Source: Pseudomonas japonica
GTDB lineage: Bacteria > Pseudomonadota > Gammaproteobacteria > Pseudomonadales > Pseudomonadaceae
Length of the DNA stretch: 50,614 bases
Direction of reading: 5' to 3'
Assembly (NCBI RefSeq): GCF_900188455.1
Contig: NZ_FZOL01000036.1
Location: 1 to 50,614, forward strand
Of this stretch, positions 17,157 through 26,370 are shown piece after piece; position 1 is the stretch's first letter, and each line of letters begins with the position of its first letter. The notes beneath the pieces are model-generated. The model saw nothing but the letters and a program-made list of their open reading frames with translations. It did no database searches and was not told where the DNA came from. The position numbers were made by a program, and so were the translations under genes.

Positions 17157-20100
17157 TCAATCGAGTTTGATCGGGTTCAAGCCATAGTCCCGCTCCAGTT
17201 GGTAAAGCCGCTGGCGAATGGCCTTGCGTGCCGCTGCATGCCAGCGGTCATGCATGAGACGGCCGCGGCAGTGCAGGCCTGAAACCATCTGATAGCTGAA
17301 GCCTTCGCGCTTGAGAATCGCGAATACCCGATCCAGCGCCACCGGTGACAGCGGGGTCAGGTAGTCCATTCCCGTCCAGCCCTTTTGCACCAGGTCGAAC
17401 AGGTCCTTCTTCAGCAGCTTCGCGTTCTTCAGGTTCAAGCCCCGCTCCCTGGCGACGAACTCGGTGCTCAATTCGCTGAGGATGTAGTTCGGATAGGTGC
17501 CCTGGTAGAAATTGCTCGGCGCAGCCTTGCCGTTGAGTACATCAAGGTAGCCCTTGTTTTTCGGGAATGTCGTGGTGAACCCATGGTCGGCATAGAAGCC
17601 GATTTCCGGGGTGACATCGGTACTGAAGACTCTCGGCGGAACATTGCCGTTGGCGTAGTGGAAACCATGAATCGAACTGCCGTGCGCATCGATCAACAGG
17701 TGCTTGTTCTTGGGGTGGGTGTGCAGGACGAACAGATCCGCTCCGCCATCGCTCTTGAGGACATAGGACCTGACGCCGTCAGGTCGGTTGCTGGTCCGTG
17801 CCAGATTGCCGCTCGCGGGCAGCTCCAGGCTCGAGCGCGGCCTGATGCCCGCGCCGCGGAGCCCCGGCCTGGACGCCACGCTGCCAAAGGTGCCGTCGAA
17901 ATCGAGGGCAAAGGCGAACATCTGCATCATCCCCGCCAGGTCGGGATTGCTCTTGCCGACGTAGAGCGCACCGACGCCCAGCCCGGTCGACGCCGCGCTC
18001 AGGCCGCCCGCCACCACCGCCCCCATGACACCGAAGGCGGCGAGCCCGCCAGCGCCGCCCAAGGCAAGGCCGATCACACCCGTGACGATGGCCTCGACCA
18101 GCGGATCACTGAAATAGGCCCTCTCCGAATGGGTGTAGCGGCCAATCACCTGATGACCGCTGGGATCGCAGTAGTTGACCGGATCGCCATAGCAGTAGGC
18201 GTAGGCATTCGCCCCGCCGACGCCGAACGGACTTTCGCTGTCGCCCGTGATGAAGCGCATCATCCACGGACTGTAGACCCGGTAGCCCTGGCCCAGGTGA
18301 TAGATGCCGAGCATTTCCGGGTCGAGCACCTCGCCGTTGAAGCCACGCCATGACAGGTCATCGTGGGAGGTCGGCCGCTCGCCGTAAGGGGTGTAGCTGA
18401 GAAAGCGCGTGCTGTTCCCGGACAGGTCATAGCTGGCGATGATGCTGCCATGGGCATCCTTGATCTCCAGGGTATAGGCGCTGTCGCCGGCCTTGCCGGC
18501 CCGGGTGGTGTCGATGCGCTGCAGTTCGCAGGCGTCGCTCTGGTTCACCAGGACCATGCGTTGCACCGTGTCGCTGGCATGGGTGTGGCGGATCTGCGCA
18601 TAGGGCAGGTTGTTGCGATACAGCAGGTCCACCGTGCGCAGGCTGTCCTTGCGCCCCACCAGCTTGCCGGCCATGTCATAGGTGTAGGCCGTGGTGTAGT
18701 CGTTCTTCACGTCCTGGATCTGGTGCAGGCGGCCGTTGACGTTGTAGGCGAGCTTGTACTCGCCGTTCGTGGTGCTGCCCTCGTACATGTATTTCAACGT
18801 TTCCAGGCGGCCGCTGGTGTCGCTGCCGCAGGTGATGACCCGCCCGGTCTTTCGCCCCTCGCGCTTGACGCTCAGTTCGCTGAGGGTTTCGGCGCTGATG
18901 CCCGTACCGCCGTATGTGCAGGCGTTGATCACGTTGTGGGTGCCATACGCCTCCCGGGTCACTTTCAGGGTGGACTTGCTCACGCCTCCGGCCGGATCGT
19001 GCTCGAAGTCGATCTGCTCCTGTTCGAAGTCGAAGGTCAACGGCTTGTGCGACCCGGCGCAGGTGTACCTGAGCAGGCTGCCGCTGGTGCTGTAGGTGTA
19101 GTTCTCGTCGCGGATCACCGTGTTCTTGCTGCCCTGGCAGGTCAGCGCGCGTTTCAGCCGCCCGTTCTCGTCGTAGGTCCGCTGGAGACTCAGCTCCTCG
19201 AATCCGCTGACCTCGATGCGGCGCTGGCTCTCCCTGCCCCGGCCATCGTAGGTAAAGGTCGTACGGACGACATGCCCCGATCCGGCGACCCGCGAGCACT
19301 CCTCCTCGACCCGGCCATTGCTGCCGCGCCTCACCTGGCTGCTCATCTCGTGGTTGGCCTGGGCGCGGTAGATGCCTTCACGGGTGTAGTGATAGTGCGT
19401 GTGCTGGCCGAATGCATCGACGACCCGCAGCAAGCGCCGTTGCAAGGAGTAGTGGCTACTGGTGTCGAGCGCGGTCTGCGCGACCTGCCCGGTGAAGCTT
19501 TCGCAGACGCCGAAGGTGCACTCGTCCAGCAACAACGCTTCCTCCTTCGGCCGATGGGTGGCCAGATCGCCAGCGATGACACCAGGCTGGCCCAGGCGCC
19601 CGGCGACGCTGTAGCTGTACGATTGCTTGAAGCCGCCACGCTGCAGCCCGGTGACGCGGCCGAACACGTCCACTGTCTGCGTGCCCAGCTCCAGCGACTG
19701 CTCGGCGCTGTCCTTGTTCCACTGCATGCTGGCTTTGGCTGCGACCGGCGCCCGCGTGTGCGCTGGATAGGTACTGTGGAACTTCACGTCCTGCTGTTGC
19801 ACCAGCACCGTGCGCCCGAAGGCGTCGTATTCGAACGCGGTATCGCCACGGGTGCTGGTGATCTTGCTGATCTCGGTCTTGCGGGTGTAGGTGAAGCTCT
19901 GCTTGCCGAGTTCCTTGCCGTTGTCATCCTGGATCTGCACCGAGGCGGGCGTTTGATTGGCGTTGAAATGGGTGACGGTCTTGCCCCCGTGCACCTTCTT
20001 GTCCAGGCCTTCGCTCCACTCGGTGAGGGTCAGGGCGACCGGGTCGTAGTCGCTGCACTGGCACTGGCCGTCCGTGCTCACCCGGTTGGCCCGCCCCCAA

Positions 20101-23100
20101 TGGTCATACGCGATGCTGGTGACGGAGCGGCTGAGGAAACGACCATCGGCGCCATGGTCGTATTCGATGCACTCCGTTTCCCGGCCCAGGCCGTCGTAAC
20201 GATAGGCTTGCAGGGTACGCCAGCCGGTGGCGGCGCTGATCAGGCGCTGGTGCTGCACCAGCCTGCCGGACAGGTCCAGGACGTTGCGCACGCTGTTGCC
20301 GGCGTCGGAGGTCACCACCTCCTGGCGCAGATCGCCGTGGCGGTAGTAGCCATGGGTGTACGTCTGCAGCACGTCGCTGTGACTCTCCTTGAGAAACTTC
20401 AGGGTCTTCAGACGGCCATGGGCGTCATAGTCCATGTACTTGTCCTGGCCCGCGCCGCCATGCATCTCGCGGCGTACGTTGCCGGTCATGAGGTCCTTGA
20501 ACAGCCAGGAAGTCAGTCCCGCGCTCGTCACGCTTTCCTGGGTGACTTCGTCGTAATGGATGTGCGTGGAATGATCAGTGGTGGCGGCCAGCGTGTTGTA
20601 GCTTTCCTTGCGTTTGGAGTCGGCGATGTCCTTGCCATCCTTGCCGATCAGGATGATTTCGCTCGTGGCGATCTCGCCGTAGCAGCCGACAGCACTTGTA
20701 TTGGCGTGATAGGTGTAGCTATGCCGTTCGCCGCCGGCGTGGCTGTCGATTTTCTTGTTGTCGGCGGAAACCGGGTTGTGGATGATCACCTTCTTGTCGA
20801 CGACCATACCCAGCAATCGTGCGTCGCCTTTGAAATGCTTGAGTGTCGTGTAGCTGTAGAAGGTCCATTTGAGATCGACGCGCTTGTCGCCGCTCATGGT
20901 GTAGAGCCGCTCGGACTCCACGTCGCGAGTGAAGAACTGCAGGTTGCCCGGATAATTCAATTCCAGCGGAAGACCGAATACCTTTTTCTCATGCTTCGTG
21001 GCGCGCGCGGAAAAGTACTTTTCTCGTTCATAGTCGGTGCCCCAGGTCAGCCCCTTGTCGTTGAAGATGCTGTTGCACCAGCCGACAGGATTTATGTAAT
21101 CGATGGCCCAACCGAATACCAGGCCGATGCCGGAGGTCTGTTTTTCCACACGACTTGAAGAGATCTCCTTTCCCTTGACTTCAGGATCACCCCGATAATA
21201 GGTCCATTCCGTGATGAAACCGTCTTCTTCGCGCTTGATCACATTACCGTGTTCATCCAGTGTCAAGGCTGTTGTCTCGGTTCGCGTTTTCTTGTCCTTG
21301 GCATGGGTGACCTTCATTTCCACCTTGTGGGTCTTGGCCTTGGTATCCGAGGTATAGGTGTACTCCTTGGAAAGTTCGCAGCCCGCGCTCTTCATCACGT
21401 GCTTCTTGAGGCGATTGACGGTGGCTTCGTAGTGATACTCCTCGGTTGCCTTGATGTCAGCGCTTTCCTTGGTGAGCACCGTACTTCTGTCTTTCTCATT
21501 GTATGCGTAAGAACAACTACTCACGGTGTCTGAGGCATTGCGCCTGACGTGTTTCGTCACTCGCCCAAGCTTGTCGCTCGTCAGTTCGTCAAGCATGTCC
21601 GAGGCTGAGGAAGTGATCGATTTCAAATCCGAATCATTGAACGAAAATTTCAAATCCGCCTTTTCGGCGTTCGCGTAGGTGAATGTTATTTTTTCCGGCC
21701 TGGCGCTACTGAAAGGCTGAGAAACCTTACCGAAAACATTTTCAAGGAAGTTCTTGTCAAAATCGTAATCTGAAAAACTCAAATCACATCTCATCTTAAG
21801 ATCGGATCGATCAGGGAAAACGATCAGGCCATATGAAGTCTTTGTATACTCACCCCTTACTAAAGTCTGCCCACAATCATCAATCACAGACTTCAAAACC
21901 GCTACAACGGGAGCCACAATAGGCACGTTCTCTTTTGACAGCACAGCGATATGAAATTTCATATACTTCGAGTCTTCCCAGGAAAGACTCAATCCTAACC
22001 CGGCGCAATTTTCGATCCTCTTGGGAAGGTAAAAACCCTCACGATGATAATCATCCATTTCGCCGTACTGAAAATGCCGAACACCTGTAAAATACTCAAC
22101 GCCACCCCCAGCATACTCCAGAACCCAGCGACCGGGACTCAAACTTAAATTAACATCCCCCAAAACCAATGAAACATCATCGCTATCCGTCAATTCTATG
22201 CTGTGATAAATACCGTTCGCGGTTCTTAACCTTAGCGTTCGACCGATGGTTTTTCCGCCCTCTACATCAATAACTTCAAATATCGAACTCACATTCAGTT
22301 CAGCCCTGCTCCTGGAAACGTCAAACTCCAGTTTGAACTCCGGCCCCGCCCCATTGTTCCCCACCACCGTCGCCAACGGCACCTTGCACGAATACACCCC
22401 GCTGAAGTTGTCGACTTCCACCCGATAGGGAATCGCCGGCGCCGCACCCGGCACCTGGAGGCAATCGCCGCTGATCTCGACACTCAACAGCGAGCCCTTG
22501 GGCGCCCAGAGAATATTGGAGCCGCTGCTGCTGCCGGTCGGGTAGAACAGTTCCTGGCCCTCGCTCTTCATGGCCGCGGCGTCCAGCTCATCGGCACGCC
22601 ATTCGCGGCCGGCGCGGAGGAAGACGCTGTGCTGGTTGATATGCCGCGCCAGGTCCTGCCCCCACTGGTCGGGGCGCAAGCGGTCCTTGGCCGGGCTGAA
22701 GTTGAGGGTTTCATAGACCTTGCCAGTGACCCGGCTGCACACCCGGACACTGACCACCGCCTGCGTACCCAACGCGCCACCGTTGAGGCTGCCGATGTTT
22801 TCCCAGTACGCGGCATTCCAGCAGCCGGCGATGAAGCCGCGGATGCCGGGTGGGGTCCACAGGTAGTTGTCCCAGGTGCTTTCCTTGCCGCTGAAGCCCT
22901 TCTCGTCACACTCGCCAACGCGCATCCAGCGTGAGTGCTGGTTGATGTGGTTCGCGCAATCCTTCGGCCATGTCACGCTGCCGCGGCGGTCCTTCTGCGG
23001 GATGAACACGGTCGTTTCGAGGATCTCTTCCGAGACGCTGTCGATCACCACCGCGGTGATCGGCCGCCCTTCCATCGCCGCCCGATCCGAATCGATGCCA

Positions 23101-24425
23101 AGGGTGGACTTCTCCCACTCGCCAATGCTCAGGTTGACCGCGAGGCCGGAGCCTTTCGGCACCCAGACAAGGTTCAGCCCGCGGCTTGGGGTGGGGTAGC
23201 AGATATCGGTGTCGTTGTCCGCCGCCTCGAGGGTCGCGGACGGATACTCGCCCTTTTTCCACGGCCGGCCAGCGCGCAGCAACAGGCTGTTGGCGTTGAT
23301 GTAACGGGCCAGGTCCTGGCCCCACAGGGCGGCGTCCAGCCGCTCGCTGCCCGGCGTGAAGTTGAGCGTTTCATGGACTTTTCCGGTCAGGGCGCTGCAC
23401 GCCTGGACGGTGACCACGGAGGTGAGGGTCAAGGCGCCGCCGTTGATGGTCGCGACGCTTTCCCAGGCATCGGCATGCAGCCCGGTGGTGAATACCCGGG
23501 TCCCCGGCAACGCGGTCCACAACCTGTTGCTGTAGGTGCTCCAGGTCGTGCCCGGATCGGTCGTATCGAACTTGCCGGCCCGGGCCAGCTTCAGTTCCTT
23601 GTTGATGTGATCGGCGAACAGCTTGGGCCAGCTGGAAAACCCGCGGTTGGCCGCCGGCGGGGTGAAGCTGGTGCGTTCGAGGATTTCCTCGGTGCTGTTG
23701 TCGATCACCACCGCCGTCAGTTGCCGCCCCGCCAGGCAGCCGCGGTCGGAGCGGATCTGGCCGACGTCCTTCCAGCGTTCGGTGAGCACCCTGAAGGTCA
23801 GGTCGGAGCCCACCGGCGCATGCACCTGGTTCTTGTTGCGCGAGGGCAGCGGCGCGTACAGCACGCTGCCACTGCTGATGGCGGCAGCCGCCTCGGCGCT
23901 GATCTCCTTGCCGGCGGCGACGAACAGGCTGTGCTTGTTGATGAACTTCGCCAGCTCGCTGGGCCAGCCCTCCCCCGCGATCGGGCCAGGCTGGTAGACA
24001 AGGGTTTCGTAGAGCGTGTCGGTGTGCTTCGAACGGACCTCGGTGATCAGGATATGGTCGGCTTCCAGGTCATGGGTGCCGGTCAACCAGCCAATGGCTT
24101 CCCAGTACGCGGTCCGCAGGTGCGTGGCGAACACCCGTACCCCCGGTGCCGCCCACAACTCGTTGCGGTACGTGCTTTCGAGGGTGACCAGGCCATCCGT
24201 GCCGAACTCACCCGCGCACGCCAGCTTCAGGTGCCGGTTGATATGGTCCGCGAAATCCTTGGGCCACTGGTGCTGACCGAGGCGCGCCTTCTTCGGCGTG
24301 AACACCGTGCTTTCCAGCAATTCGCCGGTCATCTTGTCGACCACCACCGCCTGCAGGCGCGTGGAGGTCAGGGCACTGCGGTCCGAATCGATGGCGCCGT
24401 TGCTTTCCCAGGTTGGATAGTCCAT
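17157..24425 (-). CDS. Giant RHS/YD-repeat protein 1, possible polymorphic toxin
   Basis: The protein has 2,422 residues with no signal peptide or PAAR domain. Residues ~5-655 are six units of about 107 residues, each opening near W..x..G.I.SDR. A middle part contains F.P, W...A..IN.HS and RAG, and the end reads LW.P.G. A beta-rich linker follows, encoded by unusually AT-rich DNA around 21450-22330, then YD repeats. The RHS core motif includes GYRVYSPWMMRFITGD and ends YCDPSGH at residue 2091. The 331-residue C-terminus starts with a Gly/Ala-rich hydrophobic stretch, then a His-rich segment (LHTHPKNKH, LIDAHGSS, FYADHGF) that weakly recalls the putative Stv adhesin domain. RHS proteins encapsulate and deliver variable C-terminal effectors; the target here is unknown. 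No immunity gene follows. The ATG has GGAG 6 bases upstream. Confidence 0.88.
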   Translation of the reverse strand: MDYPTWESNGAIDSDRSALTSTRLQAVVVDKMTGELLESTVFTPKKARLGQHQWPKDFADHINRHLKLACAGEFGTDGLVTLESTYRNELWAAPGVRVFATHLRTAYWEAIGWLTGTHDLEADHILITEVRSKHTDTLYETLVYQPGPIAGEGWPSELAKFINKHSLFVAAGKEISAEAAAAISSGSVLYAPLPSRNKNQVHAPVGSDLTFRVLTERWKDVGQIRSDRGCLAGRQLTAVVIDNSTEEILERTSFTPPAANRGFSSWPKLFADHINKELKLARAGKFDTTDPGTTWSTYSNRLWTALPGTRVFTTGLHADAWESVATINGGALTLTSVVTVQACSALTGKVHETLNFTPGSERLDAALWGQDLARYINANSLLLRAGRPWKKGEYPSATLEAADNDTDICYPTPSRGLNLVWVPKGSGLAVNLSIGEWEKSTLGIDSDRAAMEGRPITAVVIDSVSEEILETTVFIPQKDRRGSVTWPKDCANHINQHSRWMRVGECDEKGFSGKESTWDNYLWTPPGIRGFIAGCWNAAYWENIGSLNGGALGTQAVVSVRVCSRVTGKVYETLNFSPAKDRLRPDQWGQDLARHINQHSVFLRAGREWRADELDAAAMKSEGQELFYPTGSSSGSNILWAPKGSLLSVEISGDCLQVPGAAPAIPYRVEVDNFSGVYSCKVPLATVVGNNGAGPEFKLEFDVSRSRAELNVSSIFEVIDVEGGKTIGRTLRLRTANGIYHSIELTDSDDVSLVLGDVNLSLSPGRWVLEYAGGGVEYFTGVRHFQYGEMDDYHREGFYLPKRIENCAGLGLSLSWEDSKYMKFHIAVLSKENVPIVAPVVAVLKSVIDDCGQTLVRGEYTKTSYGLIVFPDRSDLKMRCDLSFSDYDFDKNFLENVFGKVSQPFSSARPEKITFTYANAEKADLKFSFNDSDLKSITSSASDMLDELTSDKLGRVTKHVRRNASDTVSSCSYAYNEKDRSTVLTKESADIKATEEYHYEATVNRLKKHVMKSAGCELSKEYTYTSDTKAKTHKVEMKVTHAKDKKTRTETTALTLDEHGNVIKREEDGFITEWTYYRGDPEVKGKEISSSRVEKQTSGIGLVFGWAIDYINPVGWCNSIFNDKGLTWGTDYEREKYFSARATKHEKKVFGLPLELNYPGNLQFFTRDVESERLYTMSGDKRVDLKWTFYSYTTLKHFKGDARLLGMVVDKKVIIHNPVSADNKKIDSHAGGERHSYTYHANTSAVGCYGEIATSEIILIGKDGKDIADSKRKESYNTLAATTDHSTHIHYDEVTQESVTSAGLTSWLFKDLMTGNVRREMHGGAGQDKYMDYDAHGRLKTLKFLKESHSDVLQTYTHGYYRHGDLRQEVVTSDAGNSVRNVLDLSGRLVQHQRLISAATGWRTLQAYRYDGLGRETECIEYDHGADGRFLSRSVTSIAYDHWGRANRVSTDGQCQCSDYDPVALTLTEWSEGLDKKVHGGKTVTHFNANQTPASVQIQDDNGKELGKQSFTYTRKTEISKITSTRGDTAFEYDAFGRTVLVQQQDVKFHSTYPAHTRAPVAAKASMQWNKDSAEQSLELGTQTVDVFGRVTGLQRGGFKQSYSYSVAGRLGQPGVIAGDLATHRPKEEALLLDECTFGVCESFTGQVAQTALDTSSHYSLQRRLLRVVDAFGQHTHYHYTREGIYRAQANHEMSSQVRRGSNGRVEEECSRVAGSGHVVRTTFTYDGRGRESQRRIEVSGFEELSLQRTYDENGRLKRALTCQGSKNTVIRDENYTYSTSGSLLRYTCAGSHKPLTFDFEQEQIDFEHDPAGGVSKSTLKVTREAYGTHNVINACTYGGTGISAETLSELSVKREGRKTGRVITCGSDTSGRLETLKYMYEGSTTNGEYKLAYNVNGRLHQIQDVKNDYTTAYTYDMAGKLVGRKDSLRTVDLLYRNNLPYAQIRHTHASDTVQRMVLVNQSDACELQRIDTTRAGKAGDSAYTLEIKDAHGSIIASYDLSGNSTRFLSYTPYGERPTSHDDLSWRGFNGEVLDPEMLGIYHLGQGYRVYSPWMMRFITGDSESPFGVGGANAYAYCYGDPVNYCDPSGHQVIGRYTHSERAYFSDPLVEAIVTGVIGLALGGAGGLAAFGVMGAVVAGGLSAASTGLGVGALYVGKSNPDLAGMMQMFAFALDFDGTFGSVASRPGLRGAGIRPRSSLELPASGNLARTSNRPDGVRSYVLKSDGGADLFVLHTHPKNKHLLIDAHGSSIHGFHYANGNVPPRVFSTDVTPEIGFYADHGFTTTFPKNKGYLDVLNGKAAPSNFYQGTYPNYILSELSTEFVARERGLNLKNAKLLKKDLFDLVQKGWTGMDYLTPLSPVALDRVFAILKREGFSYQMVSGLHCRGRLMHDRWHAAARKAIRQRLYQLERDYGLNPIKLD

Positions 24426-24486
24426 GTGCTGCTCCGCGCGGTGGGTCGTGATGACCCATTACGTGAGCACTGGCCTGTGGTCGCAA

Positions 24487-24502
24487 CTGACAGAAATATC
24501 AG
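24487..24502 (-). promoter_or_regulatory. Near-palindromic motif upstream of RHS gene 1
   Basis: The minus strand reads CTGATATTTCTGTCAG, then TTGC, 62 bases before the RHS1 start. It is almost identical to the motif upstream of RHS gene 2 (37744-37759). It lies in a 34-base direct repeat (24484-24517) whose second copy is 24795-24828. A possible -10 (TAATGG) lies about 27 bases downstream. Its sharing by both RHS genes suggests an operator or promoter element; the protein that binds it is unknown. Confidence 0.5.
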
Positions 24503-24534
24503 TTCCGCCGAATGGTGCCCTGGCGCCGGCACCT

Positions 24535-24730
24535 TCAGCGCACGCACCGGCTCCCGCACGCATCGCAGGCCTTTTTGACGGTATCCGTCGCCGTATCGAT
24601 CGCGGCCTGGTTGGTCACCACAACCTTGCCATTCTCCCAGACGAGTACGCCGTCAGCGTCCACGGCCTTCACAGCCCGCGGTACCGCATTGATCTTCGCC
24701 TGCAGGTCGGGACAACTGGCAATCCATCAT
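24535..24730 (-). pseudogene. Small frameshifted gene of about 65 codons, unknown function
   Basis: On the minus strand an ATG-ATG at 24730 has GAGG six bases upstream, but its frame stops after 25 codons. The adjacent frame is open from 24726 to a TGA at 24535-24537. It reads like a real protein: CPDLQAKINAVPRAVKAVD, then GVLVWENGKVVVTNQAAI and a C-terminal KKACDACGSRC with three Cys. The frame has no start of its own, so one frameshift near the 5' end seems likely. It lies between two copies of the RHS upstream motif, directly before RHS gene 1. The family is not recognised. It could be a decayed partner of the RHS gene. No other gene was seen in 24426-24852. Confidence 0.35.
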
Positions 24731-24797
24731 TGAAGCCCTCTTTCCGTGTCGTGCGAGGCGCACAAGGGGATTGAAGAACTCCGCGCAATTGCACGCA

Positions 24798-24813
24798 ACT
24801 GACAAAAATGCCA
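24798..24813 (-). promoter_or_regulatory. Third copy of the RHS upstream motif
   Basis: The minus strand reads CTGGCATTTTTGTCAG followed by TTGCGTGC. Flanking similarity to the 24487 copy extends over 34 bases (24795-24828 against 24484-24517), so this is a direct repeat. It sits about 68 bases before the frameshifted small gene at 24535-24730, a position comparable to that before the RHS genes. Confidence 0.45.
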
Positions 24814-24852
24814 GTTCCGCCGGGTGGTGCTACGTCACTCGGGGCCAGCCGG

Positions 24853-25959
24853 TCACCCGGCAAAGGCGCACCTGGCCAGCGCCTCCGGGCCCGCCAGGTA
24901 CTGCCGGGTCCACTCGGCCAGTGGCAGCGGCGGCTGCTGCCGGACGATGCGGGTGAAGATCAGCTTGAGCGCCTCGGCATCGCGCATCGAACCCACGCCT
25001 GCCCCCGGCCATGCGCTGGGGGTTTGCGTCTGCCAACGTCCCTGCCCGTCACAGCGGGCCATGCGGAAGCGGAAGGTGTAGTTGCCGGGAATGCCCATGC
25101 GCAGGTCACTCACCACCAGCGCATCGCCGACCACGTCGTAACGCAGCCAGTCGCCGGTGAACCAGCGCAGCCTCTCGTGCAGCGGCACGCCATCGAGCAG
25201 GTTCGCCGCCTCCAGGTTCAACGGCTGGCGCTGCCATTCCGGGGGCTGGTCGTCGAACAGGCCACTGACCCCTTCGATGTAGTCACCCTCCGGGGTTTTC
25301 GCGATCACCCGCCAGAGCAGCGTATTGAACGGCATGGGCACTGCGCGCAACTGGCTGACCTGGATCTGCCGGGCATTCATCTCGGCGTGGAAACGCTGCT
25401 CGGCGATGTTCTTCGACAGCAGGCCGAAGCCGAGGTAGGCGCAACTGAACAGCAGCAGCCCGGCGAGCAGTGCGCGGGTACGGTCGCCCAGGCCCCTGAC
25501 TGCGGCGTAGATCACCCCGAGCAGCAGCGGCACGGTGTACAGCGGATCGATGATGAACACCGCCGCCCAGCTTTGCGGCGTGGGCTGGAACGGCCAGAAC
25601 AGTTGCGTGCCGTAGACGGTGAAGGCATCGAGCAAGGGATGGGTGATCAGCACCAGCCAGTAACCGAGGAACAGTCGCGGCCCGCTGTAACCCGCATCGG
25701 GACGGCGGCGCCTGACCACCAGCAGGGTCAGCCAGGTCAGCAGCAGGGCCAGGCCGGTGAGGACGAACAGGGAGTGGGAAAAGCCGCGGTGGTAGGTCAT
25801 CGACGACACAGGGTCGGTGTAGCGGATCGCCACGTCGAGGTCGGGCAGCGTCGCCAGCATGGCCCCGTATGCCAGTGAACGACGTCCTTGCACCTTGCCG
25901 AGCACGGCGCCCTGGATGGCGCCGCCCAGGACGGCCTGGGTCAATGAATCCAATGGCAT
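24853..25959 (-). CDS. Membrane-bound metal-dependent hydrolase, YdjM/YbcI family
   Basis: The protein has 368 residues. Family landmarks are MPLDSLTQAVLGGA at the N-terminus, LATLPDLD, YHRGFSHSLF and ITHPLLDAFTVYGTQLFWPF, which supply the conserved His and Asp residues thought to bind metal. Membrane segments lie between and after these motifs, at about residues 72-90, 107-118, 140-160 and 168-185. The C-terminal ~170 residues are soluble. Members are annotated as inner-membrane hydrolases; the E. coli relative YdjM belongs to the SOS regulon, but the substrate is unknown. The ATG at 25959 starts the conserved region. A TTG 18 bases upstream is in frame but has no ribosome-binding site; GAGG lies close before the chosen ATG. 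A damaged partial copy lies at 17016-17140. Confidence 0.85.
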   Translation of the reverse strand: MPLDSLTQAVLGGAIQGAVLGKVQGRRSLAYGAMLATLPDLDVAIRYTDPVSSMTYHRGFSHSLFVLTGLALLLTWLTLLVVRRRRPDAGYSGPRLFLGYWLVLITHPLLDAFTVYGTQLFWPFQPTPQSWAAVFIIDPLYTVPLLLGVIYAAVRGLGDRTRALLAGLLLFSCAYLGFGLLSKNIAEQRFHAEMNARQIQVSQLRAVPMPFNTLLWRVIAKTPEGDYIEGVSGLFDDQPPEWQRQPLNLEAANLLDGVPLHERLRWFTGDWLRYDVVGDALVVSDLRMGIPGNYTFRFRMARCDGQGRWQTQTPSAWPGAGVGSMRDAEALKLIFTRIVRQQPPLPLAEWTRQYLAGPEALARCAFAG

Positions 25960-26049
25960 TCCCCTCGTGAGTGGCAAAGAGGGGGATGCTAGCTCAATGG
26001 CTGGCGGACCGACAGCTTTCGTATCTACACATCTTTGAAGGCTTGTCGG

Positions 26050-26213
26050 GGTGCCGCATCAAGGCCGCCAGGTGCCTGTCTTGAGGCTTGCAGCGCTCTG
26101 AAGATCGAGCGCCGCCCGCGCGGCGCATCGCTGTGCATGACGATGCTCTTCTAGCGCCCTTGAGATCGAGCGCCGTCCGCACGGCGCATCGCGGGCAATG
26201 CCCGCTCCCACAT
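26050..26213 (-). repeat. Composite palindromic repeat, copy 2 (inverted)
   Basis: This is the reverse complement of the composite at 131-300 and 26371-26550, with the two GC-rich palindromes, the AAGATCGAGCGCC links and the GTCTTGAGGCTTGCAGCGCT tail. With copy 3 it forms a large inverted repeat with a 157-base centre. The gap 25960-26581 holds no gene I can support. Confidence 0.75.
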
Positions 26214-26294
26214 CGGTTGCAACGTGCCATGGCCTGTTGGATTTGAGTTGTCAGCCTTTGTTTTTTCGGCGATGTATCGCGGGGAGGCTGTTGG

Positions 26295-26318
26295 GTTCGA
26301 CTCGGTATCGAGTCGAAC
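26295..26318. other. Perfect hairpin at the centre of the inverted composite repeats
   Basis: A 10-bp perfect stem (GTTCGACTCG / CGAGTCGAAC) with a GTAT loop lies near the middle of the 157-base spacer between composite repeat copies 2 and 3. No T-tract follows on either strand. It may be a structured spacer or a remnant of a mobile element; nothing more can be said from sequence. Confidence 0.5.
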
Positions 26319-26370
26319 ACACAAAGCGGTCAATGGCGGTCTATCAGACATAGGTTCGTTGCAACAAACT

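Noticed and set aside
24426..24852. Possible immunity gene for RHS1 upstream
   Set aside because: Only a frameshifted small frame is seen. Immunity genes usually follow the RHS gene, and none follows here.
24853..25977. TTG start at 25977 for the hydrolase
   Set aside because: There is no ribosome-binding site before it, and the conserved family N-terminus begins at the ATG at 25959.
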